Notes: generated by a model not told the origin, from the sequence alone. Positions 1-8,917 are shown, counted from the stretch's first letter. The stretch is DNA of 64,000 nucleotides from Gammaproteobacteria bacterium (GCA_013152545.1 JAADGF010000049.1:27366-91365); one strand, 5' to 3'. Numbers and translations are program-made.

Positions 1-311
1 ATGAAGACGAAGTAAAAGCATGTATCGAAATTGCTCATCGCGGTATTCACAAGTCGTTTACCACGCGCAATCGCCTGCAAAAAAATAAAATTATTGAAAT
101 GAGTTTAGTCGATGGGCCTTTTAAGCGTCTTCATGGTTTTTGGATATTTAAAAGCCTTGGTGATGATGGTTGTAAGGTCTCACTTGATCTGGAATATGAA
201 TTTTCCAATAAAATCTTGAGTATTGCGATTGGCCCTGTGTTTGGCCAAATCGCAAATAGCATGGTGGATGCATTTTGCAAAAGGGCTGATGAACTTTATG
301 CTGGAGAATAA
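1..311 (+). CDS. ratA: RatA-like START/SRPBCC protein, 3' part
   Basis: The reading frame is open from base 3 and ends at 311, so the start lies left of the window. The visible ~102 residues match the C-terminal two thirds of the RatA/COQ10-like SRPBCC family: a VxGPF element, an aromatic FxxLxG-W strand, then a charged beta strand followed by a long C-terminal helix (FGQIANSMVDAFCKRADEL). In E. coli the family member RatA was described as a ribosome-association toxin, and its eukaryotic relative COQ10 binds ubiquinone; which role applies here is not visible. rnfH overlaps its 3' end by 14 bases, the usual ratA-rnfH arrangement in gammaproteobacteria, which supports the call. Confidence 0.85.
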   Translation, partial: EDEVKACIEIAHRGIHKSFTTRNRLQKNKIIEMSLVDGPFKRLHGFWIFKSLGDDGCKVSLDLEYEFSNKILSIAIGPVFGQIANSMVDAFCKRADELYAGE

Positions 312-621
312 CGATAAGCAGCGACAAGTAGCTGTTGAGGTTGCTTATGCCACACCGGCAACACAGGTGATTATACCGCTTGATGTTGCCGAGGGCACTA
401 CCGCTGAACAAGCGATAATACAGTCAGGCATTATTGATCAATTTCCTGAGATCGACTTGTCGCACAATAAAATTGGCATTTTCAGCAAAATCACTAAAAA
501 AGAAACCTTGTTGAGAGAAAAAGATCGTGTTGAAATCTACCGACCCTTGATAGCAGACCCGAAAGCGGTGCGTAAACAGCGTGCAGCAGAAGGCAAAAAA
601 ATGAAAAAAGGCAAGAGTTAA
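298..621 (+). CDS. rnfH: RnfH family protein (ubiquitin-fold, RatB)
   Basis: A protein of 107 residues from the ATG at 298. It shows the RnfH pattern: an initial VEVAYA strand, the segment IIPLDVAEGTTAEQAI, 'IDLSHNKIGIFSKI' in the middle and the closing 'DRVEIYRPLIADPKAVRKQRAAEGK' region (quoted in parts). The beta-grasp fold resembles ThiS/MoaD, but there is no C-terminal Gly-Gly. The frame is open further upstream to 223, inside ratA; I chose 298 because family members begin just before the VEVAYA strand. The tail is very lysine-rich. A strong terminator follows at 718-748. Confidence 0.88.
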   Translation: MLENNDKQRQVAVEVAYATPATQVIIPLDVAEGTTAEQAIIQSGIIDQFPEIDLSHNKIGIFSKITKKETLLREKDRVEIYRPLIADPKAVRKQRAAEGKKMKKGKS

Positions 622-717
622 CACTGACTGGCTTGTCATGTAATAAAAAGAGTAATGACCATGTGGTTTTTGAGTGGTGCTTTTTGTTTACCTGGAGCTG
701 GCAGTGTCGTTTGTTTA

Positions 718-748
718 AAACCCCGTGGCACTACAACGGGGTTTTTTT
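718..748. terminator. Rho-independent terminator, probably bidirectional
   Basis: Stem AACCCCG / CGGGGTT with an 11-base loop (719-743), followed by a run of seven T on the + strand. A-residues to the left give a short T-run on the - strand. It lies between convergent rnfH (+) and the cold-shock gene (-) and could end both transcripts. Confidence 0.85.
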
Positions 749-782
749 CTGTGCAATCGCAATCACGGACACGGCTGCAAGC

Positions 783-989
783 TTAACTTTCTATTGTTAC
801 TTGGGACGCCTGTGGGCCTTTCGGGCCATTTTCTAACTGAAAACTGACTGATTGACCTTCAGATAAGGTACGAAACCCGTTACTAACAATTGCGGAAAAA
901 TGGACGAACACATCTGCGCTGCCGTCCGATGGTGTGATAAATCCGAAACCTTTAGATTCGTTAAACCACTTAACAGTACCTGTAACCAT
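783..989 (-). CDS. CspA-family cold-shock protein
   Basis: A 68-residue single cold-shock domain. It contains the RNP1 motif KGFGFI and the RNP2-like VFVHFSAI, with the start [10 protein letters not shown] typical of the family. These OB-fold proteins bind single-stranded RNA and DNA and melt RNA structure. An upstream in-frame start at 1034 would add 15 residues that no family member has, so I place the start at 989. There is a gene-free stretch upstream (990 to about 1350) in which a long 5' leader, as in cspA genes, would fit. It converges on rnfH across the terminator at 718-748. Confidence 0.93.
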   Translation of the reverse strand: MVTGTVKWFNESKGFGFITPSDGSADVFVHFSAIVSNGFRTLSEGQSVSFQLENGPKGPQASQVTIES

Positions 990-1353
990 GTAAATAACCT
1001 CGATATAATTAAAAGAATAGACGTTTAATTGCAAATTATGCCGGGCAATTCACAGGAGAAAACTTAGGAAGGTACTTCTGAAAAGTGCTGAAATAATCCA
1101 CAATAAAAATAAAGATTACACCAATATTTCCAGAAATTCCACTAACTATTGAAATTTAAACGCTAAATGCCCGGGTCGTTATGAGAATTTGTTATTAAAT
1201 AATATGGAATTAGGTGATTTAGGCGGTTGTTATTAAGCTGACTGGTTTTTTGCTTACAGCACCAGCTATGTGCTTAGTCTTTCTGTATTGTTTCCGGTGC
1301 CATGAAATGAAAACGTCAACCGACTGTGTGATATCCATGAGTGGTTACTGTAT
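990..1353. other. Gap holding the upstream region of the cold-shock gene
   Basis: No gene seen. The sequence is AT-rich. It should contain the promoter and, by analogy with cspA, a long 5' leader of the - strand cold-shock gene. I see no clear terminator for the gene ending at 1354. Confidence 0.4.
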
Positions 1354-1992
1354 TTAAAACATCGCAGCAGTGCATATAAATACCGCTTCTTCATTGGATT
1401 TTCTCAGAGCGGTATATGCTCGTTTATTGTGTATCTGGTTTAACTTTGAAGCAACATCGCTGGTGAAGATATCACCAAATTTGGATGATCGTATGCTGCG
1501 TCCCCGTAGATAGATTTCACCGATGCTATTTTCATAGGGTTTGATGCAGTCATTTCGTATAATGCGGGTTATTTGGCCGGTATGAACCCCTACGCCGTCG
1601 ATGGTATACATTATTAAATCTTTGCTGGTGTCAAATTTAACATTCAATTGGTTAATTTTGGATAATAGTTGGTGTGAATCCCATTCCTGAACCGGCACAT
1701 GAAATAGTTTCAAGTTGGCAGCACCGATTTGTGTTTGACCATAAACCAAAATACCGAGCGCTTTTTTGGTTAATCGGTTTAACTCTCCGGTGACACTTAA
1801 ACCGATATCCCATTGAAAATCGGCAACAGCACGTCGAGTCTTTTCGCCGGGAACGCCGTCGACAGGGCCCGGGTCATAACCTTTGTACAATAGTTTTTTT
1901 TGGGCGAGGTATACGGTATTGTCCGTTGCATACAACAACGAACCGTATAATAGGCTAATCATTGCAAGCAAAACAGTAGCACGGTTTATCAC
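1354..1992 (-). CDS. Secreted peptidoglycan-binding domain protein
   Basis: About 212 residues. An N-terminal hydrophobic signal (INRATVLLAMISLLYGSLLYA) is followed by a PG_binding_1-like domain: 'VYLAQKKLLYKGYDPGPVDG' and 'GEKTRRAVADFQ', the classic pattern in which a short helix pair binds peptidoglycan. The C-terminal ~120 residues are not recognised; they hold two or three cysteines and no catalytic motif I know. The frame is open to a TTG at 2055. I prefer the GTG at 1992 because AAGGA sits 7 bases before it and the signal peptide then begins correctly; the GTG at 1995 is an alternative. It probably acts in the periplasm at the cell wall. Confidence 0.7.
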   Translation of the reverse strand: MINRATVLLAMISLLYGSLLYATDNTVYLAQKKLLYKGYDPGPVDGVPGEKTRRAVADFQWDIGLSVTGELNRLTKKALGILVYGQTQIGAANLKLFHVPVQEWDSHQLLSKINQLNVKFDTSKDLIMYTIDGVGVHTGQITRIIRNDCIKPYENSIGEIYLRGRSIRSSKFGDIFTSDVASKLNQIHNKRAYTALRKSNEEAVFICTAAMF

Positions 1993-2470
1993 CACACAGT
2001 CCTTGTTTTTGTGTAACGACTCAGCTTGCCTTTGGTTTGCCTGAAGACTGCGCAAAAAATGGCATTAAAATTTGCATCGGTAAACGCCGTGCTTTTCCTT
2101 CGCTCTCAAACAAATCAAAAGCGAGTCGAACAGTTGCTGAATATTTAAAAAATTCGGCTGAGTTGTTGCGTTTTTTGTATTGGTTGGTATGGTCAGGCAC
2201 TCTACTTGATCATGCGGCAATAATGACTGAGACGACGGTAAATAGCAAGATGAGGTGGTGGTGGGTTGCGCTTGAAATTCATGATTTAAGTGTCGGTAGT
2301 TGTCGATAGCGTTTGTCCTTAAATTACCGACAACATCTTATTACTTTAATCTCTATTGTCCTCAATTAATAATCAGTTGAATCTACTGCGAACGCTTATC
2401 GCACAGAATCTCAAAGACTTTTTTAGCATTAAACATCACAGCGCTTCAGGAGGTGTATCCTTAAGTTTCT
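1993..2470. other. Intergenic stretch, nothing recognised
   Basis: About 480 bases between two leftward genes. Short open frames occur on the + strand but have no recognisable product and no convincing ribosome binding site. It should hold the promoter of the peptidoglycan-binding protein gene. Confidence 0.35.
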
Positions 2471-3058
2471 CTAATTTAAAATGCCCAGCATGGCTTGTTT
2501 TAGGTCATCGTCGGCGGGATCATTTCCTAACCACACTTTTAATAGTGCGTTATAGAACCCAGTGCTTTTAATACTGCCAAGTAATTTTTTATTGTGATAA
2601 ACAACGGTACCCTGGGTTGGAATATAATCAAGATCAAGCACATCATTTTTTTGAATGTTATCAAACAAGGCATTGAAGCGTTCTAACTCAGGTTTTAGTT
2701 TTTGGTACTCTGCATTGTCATGGTTGTCTTTGAATCCGTCGGTCCAACTGCTGGCCAGCTTTTCTTTGGAGACCTCGTCATACAGAAAATACATACTGAC
2801 GCGTTTTGGGGTATCAAGCGCCATTATTGCACTGGGATCATGACTTTTTTTGCTGAGATACAATGACCCGATATAAATATCGAAAAAGAACTTGGTGCGT
2901 ATGCCAGCGCCATTTAATATCAAGGGTGTTGGTATGTGTTCAGTCGTTATTGTCTCAGCAATGGATATACCCGCGATTTCCCGCGCTGAAAGTATTTGCG
3001 AACTCAGTGTGGTGAGTGTCATTACCAATAATGAGACGAAAAGAGTAATGTTTTTCAT
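2471..3058 (-). CDS. Chalcone isomerase-like family secreted protein
   Basis: A protein of 195 residues from the ATG at 3058, with a signal peptide (KNITLFVSLLVMTLTTLSSQ). The mature part follows the bacterial chalcone-isomerase-like family: 'LILNGAGIRTKFFFDIYIGSL' (a slightly shortened quote), then YLSKK, 'MALDTPKRVSMYFLYDEVS', and the closing 'STGFYNALLKVWLGNDPADD' element. Family members bind hydrophobic ligands and are mostly periplasmic; they lack the plant enzyme's reaction, so I do not assign catalysis. A longer frame reaches 3115, but the ATG at 3058 begins the signal peptide cleanly. It lies 64 bases downstream of the HbpS-like gene on the same strand and may share its transcript. 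Confidence 0.8.
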   Translation of the reverse strand: MKNITLFVSLLVMTLTTLSSQILSAREIAGISIAETITTEHIPTPLILNGAGIRTKFFFDIYIGSLYLSKKSHDPSAIMALDTPKRVSMYFLYDEVSKEKLASSWTDGFKDNHDNAEYQKLKPELERFNALFDNIQKNDVLDLDYIPTQGTVVYHNKKLLGSIKSTGFYNALLKVWLGNDPADDDLKQAMLGILN

Positions 3059-3122
3059 TGCAGTTCCCGGGTTGGTTTGTTTTTTAAACAACGCAAGGCG
3101 TGTTGCTGTTAACACGTTTTAG

Positions 3123-3632
3123 CTAATCAGTAAAATCCAACCGATCCTGGATATCTTGTAATCCGGCGTGAGCACAAGCTTCGTCTTGTTTGCCACCGGG
3201 GGCGCCGCTGACGCCAATGGCTCCAATCACGGAACCGGCTGCGGTAATCGGCAATGCGCCATCTAATACCAGTATTCCTTCGACTTGATTTATTTCATTC
3301 ATAATATTTTTACGATTAACGCGAAATTCGGCAGTGCTGACACCAGATAAAATCACCGCATTTGCTTTTCGTTGAGCAATTTGCAGGGTAAATTGACTGG
3401 CATAGACATCCCGTACCAGTGCCTGTGGAATGCCGCTTCTGTCGACGACTACCACCGAGACTTGAAAACCGCTTTTACGGCAGGCTTTCAGTGTTTTTTC
3501 CACAATCTCAAGGGCCAGTTCCGGTAACAGTATATTAACGTTAATAAGCTCTTTGGCTTGGCCGGCCGTATTAAGAAATAAGAAGAATAAAACGGCAACT
3601 ACCTTATGCAAACGCTTCGAAATCGGCAACAT
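3123..3632 (-). CDS. GlcG/HbpS-like secreted protein
   Basis: 169 residues. After a signal peptide (LHKVVAVLFFLFLNTAGQA) comes a GlcG/HbpS (PF03928-type) domain: LALEIVEKTLKACRKSG, 'VSVVVVDRSGIPQALVRD', then 'GALPITAAGSVIGAIGVSGA' and the final 'DEACAHAGL' helix. Family members bind heme or act as accessory sensors; the heme site cannot be judged by eye. The ATG at 3632 has GGAG 8 bases upstream, better than the GTG at 3641. It precedes the chalcone-isomerase-like gene on the same strand. Confidence 0.82.
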   Translation of the reverse strand: MLPISKRLHKVVAVLFFLFLNTAGQAKELINVNILLPELALEIVEKTLKACRKSGFQVSVVVVDRSGIPQALVRDVYASQFTLQIAQRKANAVILSGVSTAEFRVNRKNIMNEINQVEGILVLDGALPITAAGSVIGAIGVSGAPGGKQDEACAHAGLQDIQDRLDFTD

Positions 3633-3992
3633 GACTTTCACTCCGGTCCTACTGGTTATCAGGATTTAATGAACAGGTTGTTTTATACAATATACTCTTA
3701 TCGTGTTTAGATTGTAAAAGCGTGCCTCCCCGTTTTTTTCATGGCGTCATAACGTTGCAGATGCCCTGAGCATTTATTCTATCATCTCAGCTGGCGTGTG
3801 GCGATGCTTATCCGATGGTGTGGTTTCAGGGATGTCCACTACAATGTGAAGTAACCGGAATGTGAAAGAACAGAGCTTGGAAGGGGGGATGCAACGATGC
3901 GACGTTTTTTTCGATTACATGGGTAGGTGCATCGAACTTCATTATTGCGTGTTTGAGCAGTTATACCTGAATCTCAATTGTTATGGGTCTAT
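3633..3992. other. Intergenic stretch with one copy of the dispersed repeat
   Basis: No gene seen. Its right end (3962-3992) holds one copy of the ~30-bp dispersed repeat described separately, directly after the stop of the endonuclease gene on the - strand. Confidence 0.4.
3962..3992 (+). repeat. Dispersed ~30-bp repeat, copy 1
   Basis: The sequence runs TATACCTGAATCTCAATTGT then TATGGGTCTAT. It matches the core shared by the copies at 4800, 23084, 42239 and 45983 (ACCTAAATC-CAA-CG-T--GGGTAT). It lies just downstream of the endonuclease gene. Confidence 0.6.
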
Positions 3993-4649
3993 TTACGGTT
4001 GAATCATGTTGCTCAATTGTGTCGCCTTGTTGGGGTTGTCAATAAATGAGTTTCGAGTGCCTTGTATTTTTTCTATAATATTGTTACGGCGTTTTTCGTC
4101 ATAGCTGGGTGGGTCTTCCGCGTGCCAGCCGATTAACATTGTGATGGATTGTTGGTTAAGGGGTAATCCGTATTCCCAATGCATATAAAAAAGTGATCGG
4201 GCGATGTTACCTCTGGCTATAATGCGGGGTTCAATGGTTTTTGTTCTAACATCATGTTCGAAGTCGCATTCAAAAAATTCGCGAAACTCACCCGGAATTT
4301 CACCAAAACTAAAGTTCTTGCGCGCTCTTTCGATCATCGTGAGCATTGGGTAAAGGTTATGCAAATCTGCTTCGATGCGATTAAATCTCAGGCTGTTTTT
4401 TCGGCAATTATCCAGTGAATCGCACCCCAGATAGTCAATAATCCATTCGACAGGGTACACTTTTCCCATTGTTAGCTTCCCCGTCTTATTGGTAAAACGT
4501 TCGCCACAGTAAAGCGTGTAATGTGTGTTTGGGTATAATCGGCTCCAGAATACTTTTTCAGCATCTCCAATATTAAGTAACAACGTTTGATCGGCGTTGC
4601 AGGGCGTAAAAAAACCAACAATGATTAAAATCCAGCTTTGCTTTTTCAT
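3993..4649 (-). CDS. Endonuclease I family nuclease (EndA/NucM/Vvn type)
   Basis: 218 residues with a short signal peptide (WILIIVGFFTPCNA). The sequence follows the periplasmic endonuclease I family: 'THYTLYCGERF', 'EWIIDYLGCDS', 'NRIEADLHNLYPML' (the beta-beta-alpha-metal region, where family members have ExDLHNL), then RGNIARSLFYMHWEYGLPL and the C-terminal 'RNSFIDNPNKATQL'. These enzymes cut DNA and RNA non-specifically using Mg2+ and are exported. The several cysteines fit disulfides formed after export. The start ATG at 4649 begins the signal peptide. A 156-bp inverted-repeat element stands 25 bases upstream of the gene. Confidence 0.87.
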   Translation of the reverse strand: MKKQSWILIIVGFFTPCNADQTLLLNIGDAEKVFWSRLYPNTHYTLYCGERFTNKTGKLTMGKVYPVEWIIDYLGCDSLDNCRKNSLRFNRIEADLHNLYPMLTMIERARKNFSFGEIPGEFREFFECDFEHDVRTKTIEPRIIARGNIARSLFYMHWEYGLPLNQQSITMLIGWHAEDPPSYDEKRRNNIIEKIQGTRNSFIDNPNKATQLSNMIQP

Positions 4650-4674
4650 AATGAATAGTCTGTTTTCTTGCCCA

Positions 4675-4830
4675 ATATACCCGTAACGATTGGGGTTTAG
4701 GTTTAAGTGTGCGTCATATTGTCTTCATGGCCAAGCCAAATAACGCCATTCTATTGCAAGGAATTTCAACGCAGCCATGAAGCAAATAAGGCATGCAATT
4801 AGACCTAAATCCCAATCGTTACGGGTATAT
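4675..4830. repeat. 156-bp imperfect inverted repeat (MITE-like)
   Basis: Left arm 4675-4731 and right arm 4774-4830 are reverse complements with few mismatches. The outer ~27 bases (ATATACCCGTAACGATTGGG... on the left) are nearly perfect and the inner part is weaker, ending in GTCTTCATGGC / GCCATGAAGC. About 42 bases separate the arms. There is no open frame inside. Each arm contains one copy of the dispersed repeat unit, so this may be the fuller form of which other copies are parts. Confidence 0.75.
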
Positions 4831-5903
4831 ATGTTTTAACGATAGTGTATGCTCAACCTGAAAATTAACGTGAGTTACTTCGAGCTAATAACCCCAGGTT
4901 CTTGTTTACTGGGGGTGAAAAAAATATCATCAAAATATCGTCATTCATTAAGACTATGTACTAATATCAGCGCTGTGCAACATATTAGGCGCAGAAACGC
5001 ACTTGTTTTAATTTGTGGTTGCTTGTCAGCATGATCATGCCACCATCACCATGTCATTACATATACGCATTGCTATCATAAGTGATCAATTACCGATATT
5101 GAATGCCGAGGAATTACTTTCGTATAATCAAACATTAATAGACATTAAGATATATTGACATCTTAAAAGACACCAGCGCTTCACGCAAATTTATTTAGTG
5201 GCAAGTCGTTACTGCTCAGAGTACTGCTTTGCGTATCAATATTTGCTTAGACTATCCGTTGTGTTCTGGTGCTGATTCAGGTGCTAAGAGGGATAGTAGT
5301 CACGAGCCACATGTGCGGGATTCTGCCTGGAAGGGGAAGGCTACCGGTATTGCCTGTAATTTCGAGTTGCCTGTAATTGAGTGCCATTACTTAATAAGCC
5401 GGTGGCGCCTGCTTATTTCATCGGCAACCTAAATTGTGGTAATTGTTTTGTGTTTAGTAACCGGGTGACTTTAAAGGTTATTTTGTTGTTCTGGTAATGG
5501 GCTTGGTTGGTAATTTGGTTGGTAATGTGCGACCACTAACTCATCATTTTAACATGACCTTTGACGCAAAATGTAGATATTGTCACACGAGTTTTCGTTT
5601 TTGCAACAAGACAATATTCATGCATATGAATATTGTACAGAATCTGAAAATGTCTTCCGGTGTTTCTGTATCAAAATCAGTCAATTAACGAAACAATGTC
5701 GTATTGAAAAGTATTCGTGTGTAATGCATGTTGTAGCTGTGGTGTTGGTTGATTGACAGGAGAGGGCCGTGTTTGTTGATAGAGTTTCGGCGTGGGTAAG
5801 GTTTGATTTGTATCGACAATATTGGCTGTTAAAGGACAGAGTACTGTGGACGATACATCGAATATTAACTGTTTATTAAAATTATCGTTGTGAGGTTATC
5901 ATT
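4831..5903. other. Long gene-poor stretch
   Basis: About 1.07 kb without a gene I can support. The open frames here are 60-70 codons, lack good ribosome binding sites and look like no known family. Two short tandem duplications are visible: TTGCCTGTAATT at 5350 and 5367, and TTGGTTGGTAAT twice at 5503-5526. The right end should hold the promoter of the small gene at 5904. Confidence 0.4.
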
Positions 5904-6095
5904 GTGGAAAAAAAACGTTTTGGTCAAGCCATCGGAACGCACCTGGGTAAACCTATTTATGAAAGCATTACTCAATCGGATATACATTATTTTTTCGATC
6001 GTGTGGCTGAATGTGACCGTGATGGTTGTCCCTTGGATCAATTGAATAAAGATGAGTTGATGTTCGCGCCAGGTTTGATCTATAAGCAGTCCTGA
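5904..6095 (+). CDS. Small protein of unknown function (63 aa)
   Basis: GTG start with GAGG 8 bases upstream (5892-5895). The product is 63 residues, hydrophilic, without a signal peptide or membrane segment. It has a balanced composition and no low-complexity stretch, which favours a real gene: EKKRFGQAIGTHLGKPIYES, then 'DIHYFFDRVAECDRDGCPLDQLN' (quoted in part), with two cysteines six residues apart. I do not recognise the family. It stands alone, followed by 500 gene-free bases and an 18-bp palindrome. Confidence 0.5.
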   Translation: MEKKRFGQAIGTHLGKPIYESITQSDIHYFFDRVAECDRDGCPLDQLNKDELMFAPGLIYKQS

Positions 6096-6595
6096 GTTGT
6101 TGTTATTCCCGGGCTGCACGTCCGTGTGTGCTTTTATTGGCAAGAAAATATAGCCTTCTAGCTATTGGTTTCGGTGAGGCAATGTAAGGAACAGCCCTCT
6201 TAGGAACGTGCACGTTCCTTATCTTTTCCCAACAGTAACTCTTGCGTTTAGTTTTTTTGAGCCTGCTGAAACAGGCGGCAGCAATGCTGTTGTAGTTGGT
6301 CAATTAGAAAAGTGAGGACGCTGGCCATCCGGCGAGCGTCCCAGTCTCGAAAAGCTGCGTTGAAGTTCCTCGCAATAGTACGCGTCATTTCGTCTTTCAT
6401 AAAGAACCTGCTTTTTATATTTGGGTTTGTTGTATCATCGTCATTGGAGCATCAGTCTTCCGCAAAAAGTTCAACCCCTTGTTTTTTTGGCAGAGACCTC
6501 TGTTGTCGGTTATTTTTGAGCGTTGATGAACCATGTTATAACATTGAAGAATAATAATATTCCGAATACACATAAATAATAACGATAATACCGTC
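6096..6595. other. Intergenic stretch with a perfect palindrome
   Basis: No gene seen. It holds the 18-bp palindrome at 6202-6219. The right end, upstream of the kinase gene, is AT-rich and could carry its promoter; I cannot define one. Confidence 0.35.
6202..6219. repeat. 18-bp perfect palindrome, copy 1
   Basis: AGGAACGTGCACGTTCCT is its own reverse complement. The identical sequence occurs at 18497-18514. Here it is followed by ATCTTTTCCC, so it may act as a weak terminator; a protein-binding operator is the alternative. Confidence 0.6.
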
Positions 6596-7264
6596 ATGAC
6601 CCAAGCGCTAATTCAAGGTAAATACCAAATACTTTCGTTGCTTGGACGTGGTGGTATGGGGTCCGTGTATCATGTGATGCACGAAGGCTTAAAGCGGCAA
6701 GATGCCTTAAAAAAGTTGCATGAACAATACGCAGAAGATCCTGAGTTTGTTGAACGATTTATGCGCGAAGCGCGTGCAATGGCGCGCCTTGATCATCCTC
6801 ATATTATTCGCATATACGATGTGTTTGCTGACGGCGATGCCAACTATATTGCAATGGAATACTTTGCCGGGGGATCGCTGGTAAAGCAACTTGAAGAACG
6901 TGAACACATTGATCAAGACGCCGTTATTTTCATTGTAAAACAACTGGCCAGTGCGTTGGCATACGCGCATACACAGGGCGTCGTACATCGGGACATAAAA
7001 CCCGACAATGTGCTCGTTACGTCAGACAACACTGTAAAAATCACCGATTTTGGCATTGCGGCTGTCGCCGATGAACTCACGCTAACCTCCACAGGCCAGA
7101 TGGTAGGTAGTCCTCGTTACATGTCACCAGAGCAGGCCAAGGGGAGTGCCACGGATCAACGCAGCGATTTGTTTTCATTGGGCATTGTTTTTTATGAAAT
7201 GCTCACTGGTGAAATGGTGTTTGAAGGTGATTCGAGTATTGCGATCATTGGCAAGCTGGCTTAA
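6596..7264 (+). CDS. Ser/Thr protein kinase, catalytic part (first piece of a broken gene)
   Basis: 222 residues of a PknB-type eukaryotic-like kinase. Visible elements are the glycine loop LGRGGMGSVY, the ATP-binding lysine in DALKKL, the catalytic loop HRDIKPDNVLV, the metal site ITDFGIA and the SPEQAKG element (APE equivalent). All catalytic residues are present. The frame ends at a TAA in the lower lobe, near the end of the domain. Skipping one base there (7262) continues the kinase sequence in the next frame (7263-7739). A whole kinase gene would therefore run from 6596 to 8746, about 716 residues, with two frameshifts. Either the gene is dead, the assembly has two indels, or decoding shifts. 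The full product would be a membrane sensor kinase. Confidence 0.8.
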   Translation: MTQALIQGKYQILSLLGRGGMGSVYHVMHEGLKRQDALKKLHEQYAEDPEFVERFMREARAMARLDHPHIIRIYDVFADGDANYIAMEYFAGGSLVKQLEEREHIDQDAVIFIVKQLASALAYAHTQGVVHRDIKPDNVLVTSDNTVKITDFGIAAVADELTLTSTGQMVGSPRYMSPEQAKGSATDQRSDLFSLGIVFYEMLTGEMVFEGDSSIAIIGKLA

Positions 7265-7739
7265 TTCAGAAGAAGAACTGCCACTTGCGTTTCCAGTGCA
7301 TATTTCAGAACCGCTTCAACGTATTATTCGAAAATTGCTACAGCGCAACGTGGCTGATCGCTTTCAAAACGCTGATGAACTGTTGCATGCATTGACCGCA
7401 TTGGCTAACTTGAAAATAGCAGAGCCAATAATACCGCTGCAATCCCCTGTCACATCTCAGTCAGTAACGGTCGTGCAGGCAAATTCATCCACGTTGCTGG
7501 GTAAGTCAGCATACATAAAGCCATCTAAATTAAATCGCGCATTAATAGCCACTGCATTAATATCCGGATTAGTGGCAATGGTTTTAATGTCAGTGTATTT
7601 TCTGATGCGCAATAACGACATTGAGCAGGCACGGGTGTCACCGCTCGGTGTGTTGAGTCAAGAGAAACACGATGAAACACAACAACCCGTTGAGAATATC
7701 TCATATTTACTGCCGAGCCTCATCCCCCAGCAACAGTAA
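7263..7739 (+). pseudogene. Kinase gene, middle piece: end of catalytic domain and membrane segment
   Basis: This frame continues the kinase without a start of its own: NSEEELPLAFPVHISEPLQR, then the conserved 'LLQRNVADRFQNADELLHAL' that closes PknB-like catalytic domains. A Ser/Thr-rich linker and one membrane helix follow (ALIATALISGLVAMVLMSVYF). The frame runs into a stop at 7737-7739. Restoring one C in the run of five C at about 7724 would join it to the next frame (PPATVTHPITQDKSTAS), so the lesion looks like a homopolymer deletion or error. Confidence 0.7.
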
Positions 7740-7804
7740 CACACCCAATTACCCAAGATAAAAGTACAGCGTCCACTCAACAGTCAAATCAAGCTGAAAA
7801 CTCG

Positions 7805-8746
7805 GTGCATACCGCAGGTGCTCAGTTGCTTACTCAAATTAACGCGGATTTAAAGAAACTTGACGACGCCATTGAGTCAATAAAAAAATCTAAACGTGCC
7901 GCGACAGCAGCGGCAGCAAAAACCAATGCAGCGAAAGCCTATAAAAAAGCCCAACAAAAGTGGTTGACCTTAAACGAAACACGCGATAAGGCGGTCAAGG
8001 CAAAAAACAACCACCATTTGGCGCAATCACAGCAACACATCAACGATGCGCTGGTATTGTCCCAGCAAACCAAGCTCGCCTTTAACGAAGCCAGGAAAAA
8101 TGCCGTTAAAAACAAATTATTAATCGAGATTAAAGCCGATAAAAGCCGACTGGAAGCGCTTAAGGAACGCCTAAATACGGCAAAAGACAAGGCAATTGCA
8201 GCAGGGGCCGCCACCACCGCTAAAGCACTATTTCAGCTCGCAACCGCAGAAGAAATTCAAGCAGAACAATACCGTATCAATGCCGAGCAACAACTCACAC
8301 AGGGCCGTGTTGGTTCAGCGCAGCAAGCCCTTAAACAGGCATATAAGCAATATCAATCCGCAAAACGCAGCTACGAAGACGCGTTAAACACCACGAAATT
8401 AACCCAACAACCGATGGCAGACGAATTCGACATATTGCAAGGTAAGTTGCATGAACTGAGTGTTGCCTACGAGCAAAAAGACATGCCGACACTTCAGTTA
8501 CTATCACAACTGTCAGATAAACAGTTGACGTTAGTGAAAAGAATATTCGATCGCTATACAGAAATTGACATATCGATTAAAAATATTCGCTTACGCAAGG
8601 GGCTTGCCACCGCAACATTAGTGATAGAACAGTTAGTTAAAAATGACGGACGCATCATCATCCCCGCCGATAATTGGAAAACCACGGCGCTTGAAGTAAA
8701 AAAGCAAGCGGATGGCTGGAGTAAAATACAGTGGCTGCCGCAATGA
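7805..8746 (+). CDS. Kinase gene, C-terminal piece: coiled-coil extracellular region
   Basis: Up to 313 residues in a third frame, starting formally at a GTG but open upstream to about 7726. It is a Lys/Ala/Gln-rich region with strong coiled-coil character, for example DLKKLDDAIESIKKSKRAAT and 'EAYKQYQSAKRSYEDAL'-type heptads (approximate). The last ~90 residues look globular, ending 'NWKTTALEVKKQADGWSKI'. Read as the continuation of the membrane kinase, it would be the periplasmic sensor part. As an independent protein it would lack a signal peptide, which speaks against independence. Confidence 0.55.
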   Translation: MHTAGAQLLTQINADLKKLDDAIESIKKSKRAATAAAAKTNAAKAYKKAQQKWLTLNETRDKAVKAKNNHHLAQSQQHINDALVLSQQTKLAFNEARKNAVKNKLLIEIKADKSRLEALKERLNTAKDKAIAAGAATTAKALFQLATAEEIQAEQYRINAEQQLTQGRVGSAQQALKQAYKQYQSAKRSYEDALNTTKLTQQPMADEFDILQGKLHELSVAYEQKDMPTLQLLSQLSDKQLTLVKRIFDRYTEIDISIKNIRLRKGLATATLVIEQLVKNDGRIIIPADNWKTTALEVKKQADGWSKIQWLPQ

Positions 8747-8917
8747 TTTGATAAAGTAATGCTTGGCTTCAGTATAAATTGAACTAACTTTACATTAGAG
8801 TAACGTTAATGTTAATAGGGTAAGGTTCGTCGGGCTTTATTATTAGATTGATATCAATTCATTCAATGAACACTCATTGCAAGAGTAAGTACATTGCGAA
8901 TCAACATGACACCCCCA

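Noticed and set aside
2037..2309. 90-codon open frame on the + strand
   Set aside because: No ribosome binding site, overlaps the 5' side of a better-supported - strand gene, and the translation looks random.
5229..5432. 67-codon open frame in the long gene-poor stretch
   Set aside because: Low-quality translation, no ribosome binding site and no relatives I know. Neighbouring frames at 4849 and 5497 were rejected for the same reasons.
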